This document shows, piece after piece, positions 25,314 to 33,093 of a stretch of 56,201 nucleotides of DNA. The notes under the pieces are model-generated. The model worked only from the letters and a program-made list of their open reading frames with translations, was not told the origin of the DNA and made no database searches. Where the stretch lies: NCBI RefSeq assembly GCF_011065895.1, contig NZ_JAALCR010000034.1, positions 1 through 56,201 on the forward strand, in the 5' to 3' direction. Both the position numbers and the translations under genes were made by a program. Source of the stretch: Paludisphaera rhizosphaerae. GTDB lineage: Bacteria > Planctomycetota > Planctomycetia > Isosphaerales > Isosphaeraceae. The stretch's first letter is position 1. Every line of letters starts with the position of its first letter.

Positions 25314-28307
25314 TCAGGGCTTCTTCTCAAGCTGCTGCCGCAGCCCGGCGAGCGTCTCGTCGGACATCCTCGGCGCGGTCTGCTTGAACATCGTCATGAA
25401 GTGGTTGATCCCGGACTTCGACGAGGGGGAGGGGAACCCGATGTTCCTTGCTTCGACGTACTCGTCGAGATCATGGACGTTGGAGGTGATCAGTGTCTTA
25501 CCCTCGGCGTCGAGGATCGCGAAGGTGGGGACGCCGAATCGGTCGGTCCCCCAGCATTGGATTGCGACCGCCATGGCGTGCACGTCACGGCTTGCGTCGA
25601 GCCGGATCAGAACGTAGTGTCGCTCCAACTCGGCCTTGTTAGCCTCGAGAAACCGCCCGAGACTCCGGCAGGGACCGCACCAGGAACCCCCGATTTCCAC
25701 GAAGAGGCGTTTGTCCTCGGCTTTCGCTCTCCTCAAGCCCGCGGACAGCATGGCCTCGGCATCGCGCGTGGGAAGCTTGTGGGCCAGCAAAAATGTACCA
25801 AGCGCCGAGACGTCCAGCTTCCTGTCAGGCTCGAGCGTGAGCGAATGCGAGGCGACCGGCTTGCCTTCACCGGAAAGCACGACGAGGACCGGCGGCTTTC
25901 CTTCTCTCGCCGCGACTCCGAGGTCACTCGCGAACGCCTGCACGTCGGCCTGGGAGTCGTCCAGAGAAGCCAGTTCAAATTCCCATCGAAGCCTGTAGAA
26001 GGCCTGCCTTTGGCTCGGATTGTCGGACGTCATATCGTCCTGCTCCGACCGTTCGTTAAAGAGACGGAAGAGTTCGAGGCAGGCAGGATCCTCGGCTCTC
26101 CCGAAGAGGAGAAGGGGCCGAGTGTATTCGAGTTCGGCCCCCTCAAGAACGGCCTTCAGCTTCTCGGATGGGGTCTTATCCTTGCTTTGGGTGAATGAAG
26201 CGGTGGTGATCTGCTCCTCCGTGAGCGGGGAGTAGGGCTTGCTCGGACTCATATCGACGGACACCTGCCCCAGATCTAGCAGCCCTGGACGATCGGCGAT
26301 CACCTCCGTCCGCACCGTATAACTCCTCCGATTCCCTCGGTCCTCCGCATGGATCCCGTACAACTCGCCGACGACCAGTCCCGTGAGTTGGAAACGTCCC
26401 TCGTGGTCCGTCCTGGTCACCCCGCCGAAGTACTCGCCCGCCGACCCGTGGCGATCGAAGCCACGGACGACCCGAACCGCGTATGTCAACTCGCGGTCGA
26501 CGACGAACTTTCCCTCGGGGTCGACGAGGCGGCCGGAAGCGGTCGCCGTCGGTTTGAGGACGATCCGCGCCTCGGTCGCCGTGGGGTTCAGCCGCACGAC
26601 GCCTCCCTGGGTACGGTCGGGCGTCGCCGCCCCCAACACCAGCGGATCGAGCCACCGGCGGATCCGGGCGACTCCTCCCTCCTTGGTTCGGAGAGGGGTG
26701 ACCTGGCCTCTCGCCGCGTGGTATCCCCCCTCGACGAGAGCGCCGACGACGGGTTTGCCGTCACCGTCGACCACCGTGAGCTTCAGTTGGCCGAACTCAG
26801 GCCGAGGCATTGCGAAGTTCTGGACGATCTCTAAAGGTGGATTTTCGGCCGGGATCACTATTTGGACGGGCTCGACTCGGGCAGGCCCCTCAACCCGGTA
26901 TTCGCCGGGGCCAAGCAGAAACTCGTAACGGCCATCTACGTCAACCGGCGCGTCGAACGACATCGAAAGCGTGCGCGCTCGGACCCCGGGAGGCAGGATG
27001 TCGGCCGGAACGTCCCCCTTCTTGATGATGGCTCTGATATAGGTGGACTCGGTCGGCGGTTGCTCCTCGCCGACCGTTACCCGGCCTTTCACTCGAGTCC
27101 CTCGACCGAGCACCAAGTCGATGCCCTCGGCCGGCTTCCCGGCTCGTACGATCACGTCCGGGCGGAGTGGGGCGGCCATGCCGTCCTTCGAGGCCTTAAG
27201 GATATAGGCGTATTCACCGTAGACCTTGATTTCGTATCGGCCGTCGCCATCGGCTTCGACCTGACCGCGGAAGGTCTCAATTCCGGCCCCATGGCCTTCG
27301 ATATTGACCTTTGCGTTCGACGCCCCCCGACCATCGGGTGTTAAAACGCGACCGGAGAGGCGGACGTACGGATACAAGGTGATCGTGACCTGATCGACGG
27401 GCTTGTCAGCGAGGACCCTCGTGACTCCGTTCTGCCGGTAGTAGTCGGGAGAACGGTCCAAAACGTAATAGTGGTCGACCAATCGCTCCGGCAGCCAGTC
27501 GAAGATCGCATAGCCGTCCGCGTCTGTCGGTCGAAGGACGTCCGCCATCGACGCCAGTAACGTGCTTTCACGACCAGGCTTCTGGAAGTTCGTCGGCATG
27601 AGCATGACACCAGGGATCGGCTTTCCGTCCGGTGCCACAATTCGAACCCGCAGCGGGGGACGCGCGCCGTCGAGAGTGAGCGTCATCCTCTCCGGCAATG
27701 GTATTAGGGGCTCGGCCGAATTCCGGGCCCGCTCGGCCTGCTGGTAGTCGAGTCCGACCTTCGATTTGAGGGCGTAGACTCCCCAAGGAGCTACGTCGGT
27801 TGGAACGTTCGCCGTCCATCGCCCTAAGGCGTCGGTACGGCCGCCGACGAACGGTAACCCATCTACGAGGAACCGGACCTCTGCATCCTGGACTGGCCGA
27901 GTTTGACCGTCGACCACCTGAACCTCGAGTCTTCGCGCCGGCTTGAGAACGACGCGGACAGGAATCCCCGGAGGATCTCCAAATCCGAGCCTGAGCGTAC
28001 CAAGCCTCCCCGCACCGTCGCGTGCGCTGACGAGGGCGATCGGTCGGCCCTGCAGATCCCTGGCGACCTTGACGCGAAAAACCCCGCTCGCGTCTGTCTT
28101 CGTCGAGTTGGACGCGATCAGGCCTTCGGCGCCGACCTCCACGTCGACGGCTGGCTTTCCCGATTCGTCGACCACGACTCCCGTCAGGATGGTCTCGTCT
28201 GGGGCCTTTCCGAAGGCCTCGGTGCGGGGCGAACCCAGAAGATGAATCACCGACAGGAAAAGCCCGAGAATCCACCATTTTTGAGCGGACTTGGCAGACC
28301 TTCGCAT
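25314..28307 (-). CDS. Exported multidomain protein: carboxypeptidase-regulatory-like repeats fused to thioredoxin
   Basis: 997 residues from ATG 28307, with GGAG eight bases upstream; the frame extends to a TTG at 28376 that would bury the signal. Signal peptide 1-32. Several beta-sandwich carboxypeptidase-regulatory-like domains follow, recognisable by GVVVDESGKPAVDVEV, GRVLTPDGRGASNAKV, LTVVDGDGKPVVGALV and GRLVDPEGKFVVDR. The last 170 residues are a thioredoxin-like domain with SWCGPC (Trp876, Cys877, Cys880) and a cis-Pro region FGVPTFAILD. A preceding degenerate thioredoxin-like segment lacks the cysteines. Likely a periplasmic or surface redox protein; planctomycetes have many such fusions. 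Partner unknown. Confidence 0.85.
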   Translation of the reverse strand: MRRSAKSAQKWWILGLFLSVIHLLGSPRTEAFGKAPDETILTGVVVDESGKPAVDVEVGAEGLIASNSTKTDASGVFRVKVARDLQGRPIALVSARDGAGRLGTLRLGFGDPPGIPVRVVLKPARRLEVQVVDGQTRPVQDAEVRFLVDGLPFVGGRTDALGRWTANVPTDVAPWGVYALKSKVGLDYQQAERARNSAEPLIPLPERMTLTLDGARPPLRVRIVAPDGKPIPGVMLMPTNFQKPGRESTLLASMADVLRPTDADGYAIFDWLPERLVDHYYVLDRSPDYYRQNGVTRVLADKPVDQVTITLYPYVRLSGRVLTPDGRGASNAKVNIEGHGAGIETFRGQVEADGDGRYEIKVYGEYAYILKASKDGMAAPLRPDVIVRAGKPAEGIDLVLGRGTRVKGRVTVGEEQPPTESTYIRAIIKKGDVPADILPPGVRARTLSMSFDAPVDVDGRYEFLLGPGEYRVEGPARVEPVQIVIPAENPPLEIVQNFAMPRPEFGQLKLTVVDGDGKPVVGALVEGGYHAARGQVTPLRTKEGGVARIRRWLDPLVLGAATPDRTQGGVVRLNPTATEARIVLKPTATASGRLVDPEGKFVVDRELTYAVRVVRGFDRHGSAGEYFGGVTRTDHEGRFQLTGLVVGELYGIHAEDRGNRRSYTVRTEVIADRPGLLDLGQVSVDMSPSKPYSPLTEEQITTASFTQSKDKTPSEKLKAVLEGAELEYTRPLLLFGRAEDPACLELFRLFNERSEQDDMTSDNPSQRQAFYRLRWEFELASLDDSQADVQAFASDLGVAAREGKPPVLVVLSGEGKPVASHSLTLEPDRKLDVSALGTFLLAHKLPTRDAEAMLSAGLRRAKAEDKRLFVEIGGSWCGPCRSLGRFLEANKAELERHYVLIRLDASRDVHAMAVAIQCWGTDRFGVPTFAILDAEGKTLITSNVHDLDEYVEARNIGFPSPSSKSGINHFMTMFKQTAPRMSDETLAGLRQQLEKKP

Positions 28308-28424
28308 GGAAGTCGCTCCAGTGAAGCCGGGATGGTCGCGTCGCCACATGTCAACAGCGCCCACGGGCCAAGTCAATCATTGGAAGTGTGGAGGAAAAAT
28401 GAAGAGCACGGCGAGCGGTCGACC

Positions 28425-28453
28425 TTGACAATCCCCCGCTCGAGCCGTAATGG
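28425..28453 (+). promoter_or_regulatory. Promoter of the infC operon
   Basis: TTGACA (28425-28430), 17-base spacer, TAATGG (28448-28453). The -35 is perfect. The predicted start near 28460 gives a leader of about 138 bases before infC, long enough for autoregulatory structure. Confidence 0.6.
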
Positions 28454-28597
28454 TTAAGGTTGCCTTGCAACGATCGGTCGAACGGCTGTGGTTGGCCGTT
28501 TCGGGGTCGTTTTCGGGGGAGCCGAGGCCGCTGGAGCGACCCGCGTCATACCTTTCCTGCAAGGCTTCCAGAGTAACCCGTCCCCGAGGAGGACGTC

Positions 28598-29110
28598 ATC
28601 GGACCGATCGAGCGAGGACTGAGGGTCAACGAGCAGATCCGCATCTCCCCCGTGCGGGTCATCAACGCGGAAGGCGCCATGCTGGGCGTCATGCCGACCA
28701 ACAAGGCGCTCGAGGCCGCACGCGAGGCGGGGATGGACCTGGTCGAGGTGGCGCCGAACGAACGGCCGCCGGTCTGCAAGATCATCGACTACGGCAAGTT
28801 CAAGTACACCCAGAAGAAGCGTCTGACCAAGCAGAAGCAGCACCAGGTCCAGATCAAGGAGATCCGCGTCCGCCCCAAGACCGGCGATCATGACATCGAG
28901 GTCAAGGTGAAGCGGGCGAAGGAGTTCCTGGAAGCCAAGGACAAGGTGCTGGTCAACGTCCTCTTCCGGGGCCGCGAGCTGGCGCACATCGATGAAGGCC
29001 GCAGGGTGATGGACGAAGTTCTCCAGGCCCTCGAAGAAGTGGGCAAACTGGAGAAGACGCCCTCCATGGAAGGCCGAAGGATGACCGCCATCCTGGCCCC
29101 TCGGGCGTAA
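28598..29110 (+). CDS. infC: Translation initiation factor IF-3, start codon ATC
   Basis: 170 residues, the normal IF-3 length, if translation starts at ATC 28598. AGGAGG (28587-28592) lies five bases ahead. An in-frame TAA at 28574-28576 closes the frame, and between it and GTG 28652 there is no ATG, GTG or TTG. The GTG would delete the conserved RVNEQIRI segment. IF-3 genes of many bacteria use rare start codons (AUU in E. coli) because IF-3 itself rejects them, giving feedback control; AUC here fits that. The N-domain runs to about residue 80, a Lys-rich linker [11 protein letters not shown] follows, and the C-domain ends [13 protein letters not shown]. First gene of the infC-rpmI-rplT-pheS-pheT operon. 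Confidence 0.93.
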   Translation: MGPIERGLRVNEQIRISPVRVINAEGAMLGVMPTNKALEAAREAGMDLVEVAPNERPPVCKIIDYGKFKYTQKKRLTKQKQHQVQIKEIRVRPKTGDHDIEVKVKRAKEFLEAKDKVLVNVLFRGRELAHIDEGRRVMDEVLQALEEVGKLEKTPSMEGRRMTAILAPRA

Positions 29111-29384
29111 CGCCCGGTCCGACGTCGACCCTGATTTTCGCCCGCCGGCGCGGATTTTCGTGCGCGTGCCGGCCGGGCAGTCTGGACGACGACGGCCTCG
29201 CTTTGCTACGATGTTCCGCTCGGCTCACGATCGGCGTCCCCCCGGACGAGCCGAATGCTTCACGGGCGTCGGGCCGCATCGAGCATGGCGGCCCGCCCAC
29301 CCGAACCCGCGACGACGCTCCGCCCCCCTTCTGGGCGACCGCCCCGCGGCCGACACTTACTGGACTGAACAGGACGGTAGCGCA

Positions 29385-29684
29385 ATGCCCAAGATGAAGA
29401 CCCACAAGGGGATGAAGAAGCGGTTCAAGGTGTCGGCCACCGGCAAGGTCTCGCACAAGCGTTGCGGATCCTCGCACTTGAACAGCCACAAGAGCGGCAA
29501 GAAGATCCGTCGGCTCCGCAAGAAGAGCTGGCTGAGCGTCTCCGCCGAGACCAAGCGCGTGCGGAAGGCCGTCCGTCGCCGGATCTCGACCAATCCCCAC
29601 GCCGTCGAGGCCGCCCGGCTCGCCGCCCAGGCCGAAGACAAGGCCCTGGAAGCCCAGGCCGCCGCCGCCCCCGCCGCCGAGTGA
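29385..29684 (+). CDS. rpmI: 50S ribosomal protein L35 with an extra Ala-rich tail
   Basis: 99 residues from ATG 29385 (AGGACGG upstream). The first 66 residues (MPKMKTHKGMKKRFKVSATG... to RKAVRRR) are a normal bL35, which is usually 64-66 residues long. About 33 further residues, rich in Ala and Glu and predicted helical, form a tail absent from most L35 proteins. A 274-base gap separates it from infC, unusually long for this operon and possibly the site of L20-type control. The frame is open further upstream but lacks L35 similarity there. Confidence 0.93.
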   Translation: MPKMKTHKGMKKRFKVSATGKVSHKRCGSSHLNSHKSGKKIRRLRKKSWLSVSAETKRVRKAVRRRISTNPHAVEAARLAAQAEDKALEAQAAAAPAAE

Positions 29685-29761
29685 CCGACTGATCCCGAAT
29701 CCTCGAATCTCCTAGCGAAACGGGCCCCCGGACTCCGGCGAGCCCCACGAGAGTCTGAACC

Positions 29762-30163
29762 ATGCGTGCAAGAAAAGGTGCGGCCCGCCGCCAGGCCAAG
29801 AATCGGCTGTTCAAGGCCGTCAAGGGGTTCGTCGGCGGCCGCGGGCGGCTGCTGAAGTCGGCCAAGGAGACCCTCCTCCGCGCCGGCATGTTCTCGTTCC
29901 GCGACCGCCGAGCCAAGAAGCGCGAATTCCGCCGCCTCTGGATCGTCCGCCTCAGCGCGGCCGCCGAGATGCGCGGGATCAAGTACAGCCGCTTCATCCA
30001 CGGCCTGAAGCTCGCCAAGGTCGGCCTCGACCGCAAGAGCCTCTCCGACCTGGCCATCTACGACTCCGAGACCTTCGACGCCATCGTCGCCAAGGTTCGG
30101 GCCGAGCTGGACAAGTTCGACGAGGCCCTCAAGGCCCGTCAGCAGAAGGCTAAGACCGCCTGA
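29762..30163 (+). CDS. rplT: 50S ribosomal protein L20
   Basis: 133 residues; family proteins are about 117-120. The N-terminal basic extension (KGAARRQAKNRLFKAVKGF) threads into 23S rRNA, and the C-domain includes MRGIKYSRFIHGLKLAKVGLD. The last dozen residues are a Lys/Ala/Gln-rich extension. L20 is an early assembly protein and the known repressor of this operon in several bacteria, by binding the leader or the rpmI region. Order infC-rpmI-rplT is the standard arrangement. No strong ribosome-binding site is visible, suggesting coupling to rpmI translation. Confidence 0.95.
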   Translation: MRARKGAARRQAKNRLFKAVKGFVGGRGRLLKSAKETLLRAGMFSFRDRRAKKREFRRLWIVRLSAAAEMRGIKYSRFIHGLKLAKVGLDRKSLSDLAIYDSETFDAIVAKVRAELDKFDEALKARQQKAKTA

Positions 30164-30197
30164 TTTTGACGCCCGACCCGAGCCGGATCGAGCCGAG

Positions 30198-31205
30198 ATG
30201 ACCCCCACCGGATCGCTTCAAGACGCCCTCCTGGAGCTGGAAGAGCTCCAGGCGAGGGCGCTGCACGCCTTCACGTCGGCCGCCTCTCCGGACGACGTCG
30301 AGGCCGCGCGCATCGAATACCTGGGCCTGAAGCAGGGACGGCTCAAGGCCGCCCAGGAACGGCTCAAGTCGCTGCCGTCGGACGGCAAGAAGGAATACGG
30401 GCGGCAGTTCAACGGCGTCAAGCAGGCCCTTGAGGCCGCATTCGACGCCGCCCGCGGCCGCGTCGAACGGAAGAAAGTGGCCGACGACGCGGTGGACGTC
30501 ACCCTTCCGGGGATCGCTCCCCGCCTGGGCCGTCGCCACCCCCTGACGCAGACGGCCGAGGAACTCATCGACATCTTCGGCCGGCTCGGCTTCGCCGTGG
30601 CCCGCGGCCCCGAGGTCGAGGACGTTCACCACAACTTCGACGCTCTCAACATCCCCCCGGTCCATCCGGCCCGCGACCCTCTGGACAACTTCTACCTGTC
30701 CGAAGGGAGCATGCTCCGGAGCCAGACCAGCACCATCCAGATCCGGGTGATGGAGTCCCAGCCGCCCCCCGTCCGGGTGGTGGCCATCGGCCGGGTCTAC
30801 CGGCCCGACACCGTCGATGCGACCCACTCGTTCATGTTCCATCAGATCGAAGGTTTGATGGTCGATGACGGCGTGACGATGGGCGACCTCAAGTCGATCC
30901 TCCGGTTGTTCGCCAAGAGTTATCTGGGCGAGGACGTCCAGATCCGCTTCCGGCCCTCGTTCTTCCCCTTCACGGAACCGAGCGTGGAAGTCGATATGCT
31001 CTGGCACGGCGGTCGCAGATGGGTTGAAATGGGTGGAGCGGGGATGGTCGACCCCAACGTGTTCAAGGCGGTTGGCTACGACCCCGAGCGGGTGACCGGC
31101 TTCGCCTTCGGCCTGGGGATTGAGCGGCTTTGCATGCGTCGGCACGGCATCGACGACATCCGCCTCCTCTACCAGAACGACGTCCGTTTCCTCGACCAGT
31201 TCTGA
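30198..31205 (+). CDS. pheS: Phenylalanine-tRNA ligase alpha subunit
   Basis: 335 residues, full length. A coiled-coil N-terminus (1-90) precedes the class II catalytic core. Motif 2 region FHQIEGLMVDDG and motif 3 GFAFGLGIERL are plain, along with HPLTQTAEELIDIFGRLGF and GPEVEDVHHNFDALN. Forms an alpha2-beta2 enzyme with PheT to charge tRNA-Phe. The usual WxExxGCGMVHP loop reads WVEMGGAGMVDP here, with Ala in place of Cys. It is separated from pheT by two other genes, an uncommon layout. Confidence 0.95.
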   Translation: MTPTGSLQDALLELEELQARALHAFTSAASPDDVEAARIEYLGLKQGRLKAAQERLKSLPSDGKKEYGRQFNGVKQALEAAFDAARGRVERKKVADDAVDVTLPGIAPRLGRRHPLTQTAEELIDIFGRLGFAVARGPEVEDVHHNFDALNIPPVHPARDPLDNFYLSEGSMLRSQTSTIQIRVMESQPPPVRVVAIGRVYRPDTVDATHSFMFHQIEGLMVDDGVTMGDLKSILRLFAKSYLGEDVQIRFRPSFFPFTEPSVEVDMLWHGGRRWVEMGGAGMVDPNVFKAVGYDPERVTGFAFGLGIERLCMRRHGIDDIRLLYQNDVRFLDQF

Positions 31206-31280
31206 CCCGAGCCGGCCGCCCGCAGCACCCACTTCGAGGCGAACAGCGATCGAACGCTCGTACCGAGCAGGGGGCCTCCG

Positions 31281-31517
31281 ATGAACGAAGTCCAGGACAG
31301 CGTGATCGTGACCGCCGGGGCGACCGCCCACGGCGTCTGCGTACATCACCACGATTTTCCCGAGGTTCGCGCCGAGGGGCAATCGACCAAGGAGGCCGCG
31401 GCGCTGCTGGCGAACAAGCTGGCAGCCGCGATGGACACCGCCTTGACCGACTGGCGCCGGCAATCGCTGACCAAGGCGATCACCGACGTCTCTGAATACG
31501 TCAAGCGGGAAGGCTGA
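31281..31517 (+). CDS. Small protein, possibly HicB-like fold, between pheS and the permease
   Basis: 78 residues with GGGGG six bases before the ATG. The segment VHHHDFPEVRAEGQSTKEAAALLANKL resembles the core of HicB-type partial RNase H folds (strand, FPE/FPG, G-x-S/T-x-x-EA helix), but there is no DNA-binding domain and no HicA neighbour. It ends three bases before the permease GTG, so the two are cotranscribed and probably coupled. Function unknown; the HicB resemblance is weak. Confidence 0.6.
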   Translation: MNEVQDSVIVTAGATAHGVCVHHHDFPEVRAEGQSTKEAAALLANKLAAAMDTALTDWRRQSLTKAITDVSEYVKREG

Positions 31518-31520
31518 GCG

Positions 31521-33089
31521 GTGGCGACCGAGGAAGCCGAACCGGCGAAGACCGCCAAGGCCCGAAGGGCGCCAGCCCTGTCACGGGATCTCGGCGTCCT
31601 CGACGCCTCAATGCTCGTGATGGGAGCCATGATCGGCTCGGGCGTGTTCATCACGTCGGCCGAGTCGTCCCGGCAGGTCGGATCGCCCGGCTGGCTGCTG
31701 GTCGCCTGGGTTCTCGCCGGGCTGATGACCATCGCGGGCGCCCTCTCCGTGGGTGAACTGGCCGCCATGATGCCCAAAGCGGGCGGTCAGTACTACTTCC
31801 TGCGCACCGCCTACGGTTCTCTGGCGGGCTTCCTTTTCGGCTGGTCGATGTTCCTGGTCGTTCAGACCGGCACCATCGCGGCCGTGGCGGTGGCCTTCGC
31901 CAAGTTCCTCGGCGTCTTCATCCCTGGAGTTTCGGCCGAGAACGCGCTGGCCGAACTCCATCTGGGCCGTTATGCGCTTCGAATCACAACCCAGCAACTG
32001 ACCGCCGTGGTCGTGATCGTCTTGCTGACGATCGCCAACACCCGCGGGCTGAAGCTCGGGGCGTTGATCCAGAATTCATTCACGTTCGCCAAGACGGCCG
32101 CCCTGATCGGCCTGATCCTGGTCTGCTTCGCGCTGGGGATCGACAAGCAGGCCGCCGCCTGGACGTCCAACTGGTGGAATCCCTGGGCGAACGGCTGGAC
32201 TCCGCAGGCGGCCTACAACGGCTGGATCGGCCTCGACGGCGGACTCGGCCTGGTGCTCCTGGTGGGGCTGGCGATGGTCGGCCCGATCTTCTCGTCGTCG
32301 GCCTGGAACAACGTCACGTTCGTGGGCGAGGAAGCACGCGACCCCGCCCAGACGCTCCCCAAGGCGCTCTTGCGGGGAACCGTCGCCGTGATCGCCCTCT
32401 ACTGGCTGGCGAACGTCGCCTATCTGGTGACGCTGCCGTTCGACGGCATCCAGCACGCCCCGCAGGACCGCGTCGGCACGGCGGCGATGGAAGCGGCCGT
32501 CGGGGCGAGCGGTCGCTACCTGATGGCGGGCGCGATCCTGATCTCGACCTTCGGCTGCGTCAACGGCCTGATCCTGGCCGGCGCGCGGGTCTACTACGCG
32601 ATGGCCCGCGACCGTCTCTTCTTCCAGGCCGTGGCCAAGACCAACGAGCACCACGTTCCGGCCGTCGCGCTTTACGCCCAGGGCGTTTGGGCCAGCTTGC
32701 TGACCCTGCCGGCGACCGTCGGCGTCCATCCGGAGACGGGCGCGCCGACGTTTGGGAACCTCTACAGCGAACTCCTCGAATACATCATCCCCGTCGACCT
32801 GCTCTTTTGCATCCTGATGGTCGCGGCGGTGATCCTGATGCGGCGGAAGGCCCCGTTCCTGAACCGGCCGTACAAGACGCTGGCCTATCCACTGCCTCCC
32901 GCTTTGTACATCGGCCTGGCCTCGCTGCTGGTGGCCGACTTCCTGCTTCTCAAGCCCCTGACCTCGGGCGCTGGGTTCCTGATCGTGCTGACGGGCCTCC
33001 CCGTCTACTTCCTGTGGACCCGCGCCCAGTCGAAAGCAGCGGCCCGTCCCCGAACGGCGTCGCCGAGCCCCGAGCCCGCGAGCGAATAG
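31521..33089 (+). CDS. APC-family amino-acid permease
   Basis: 522 residues from GTG 31521, three bases after the preceding stop. The first helix carries the family's unwound motif GAMIGSGVFI (glycine-rich substrate site), and about 12 transmembrane segments follow to residue 500. The second hallmark, a conserved FVGEEARDPAQTLPKALLRG loop (E-x-x-x-P) after helix 6, is present. Closest in look to the LAT/AAT-like amino acid exchangers; the substrate is not readable. Located between pheS and pheT, so a link to phenylalanine or other amino-acid supply is tempting but unproven. A Pro/Ser-rich cytosolic tail ends the protein five bases before pheT. Confidence 0.88.
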   Translation: MATEEAEPAKTAKARRAPALSRDLGVLDASMLVMGAMIGSGVFITSAESSRQVGSPGWLLVAWVLAGLMTIAGALSVGELAAMMPKAGGQYYFLRTAYGSLAGFLFGWSMFLVVQTGTIAAVAVAFAKFLGVFIPGVSAENALAELHLGRYALRITTQQLTAVVVIVLLTIANTRGLKLGALIQNSFTFAKTAALIGLILVCFALGIDKQAAAWTSNWWNPWANGWTPQAAYNGWIGLDGGLGLVLLVGLAMVGPIFSSSAWNNVTFVGEEARDPAQTLPKALLRGTVAVIALYWLANVAYLVTLPFDGIQHAPQDRVGTAAMEAAVGASGRYLMAGAILISTFGCVNGLILAGARVYYAMARDRLFFQAVAKTNEHHVPAVALYAQGVWASLLTLPATVGVHPETGAPTFGNLYSELLEYIIPVDLLFCILMVAAVILMRRKAPFLNRPYKTLAYPLPPALYIGLASLLVADFLLLKPLTSGAGFLIVLTGLPVYFLWTRAQSKAAARPRTASPSPEPASE

Positions 33090-33093
33090 CCCG

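Noticed and set aside
28450-28893. Alternative gene starting at ATG 28450 over infC
   Set aside because: The ATG lies within the -10 element of the infC promoter, so it would not be on the transcript, and the frame conflicts with IF-3.
29160-29384. N-terminal extension of L35
   Set aside because: Open frame only; L35 family begins at MPKMKTHKG (29385), where a ribosome-binding site is present.
31281-31517. Toxin-antitoxin locus
   Set aside because: Only a weak HicB-like pattern; neighbours are pheS and a permease, no toxin gene.
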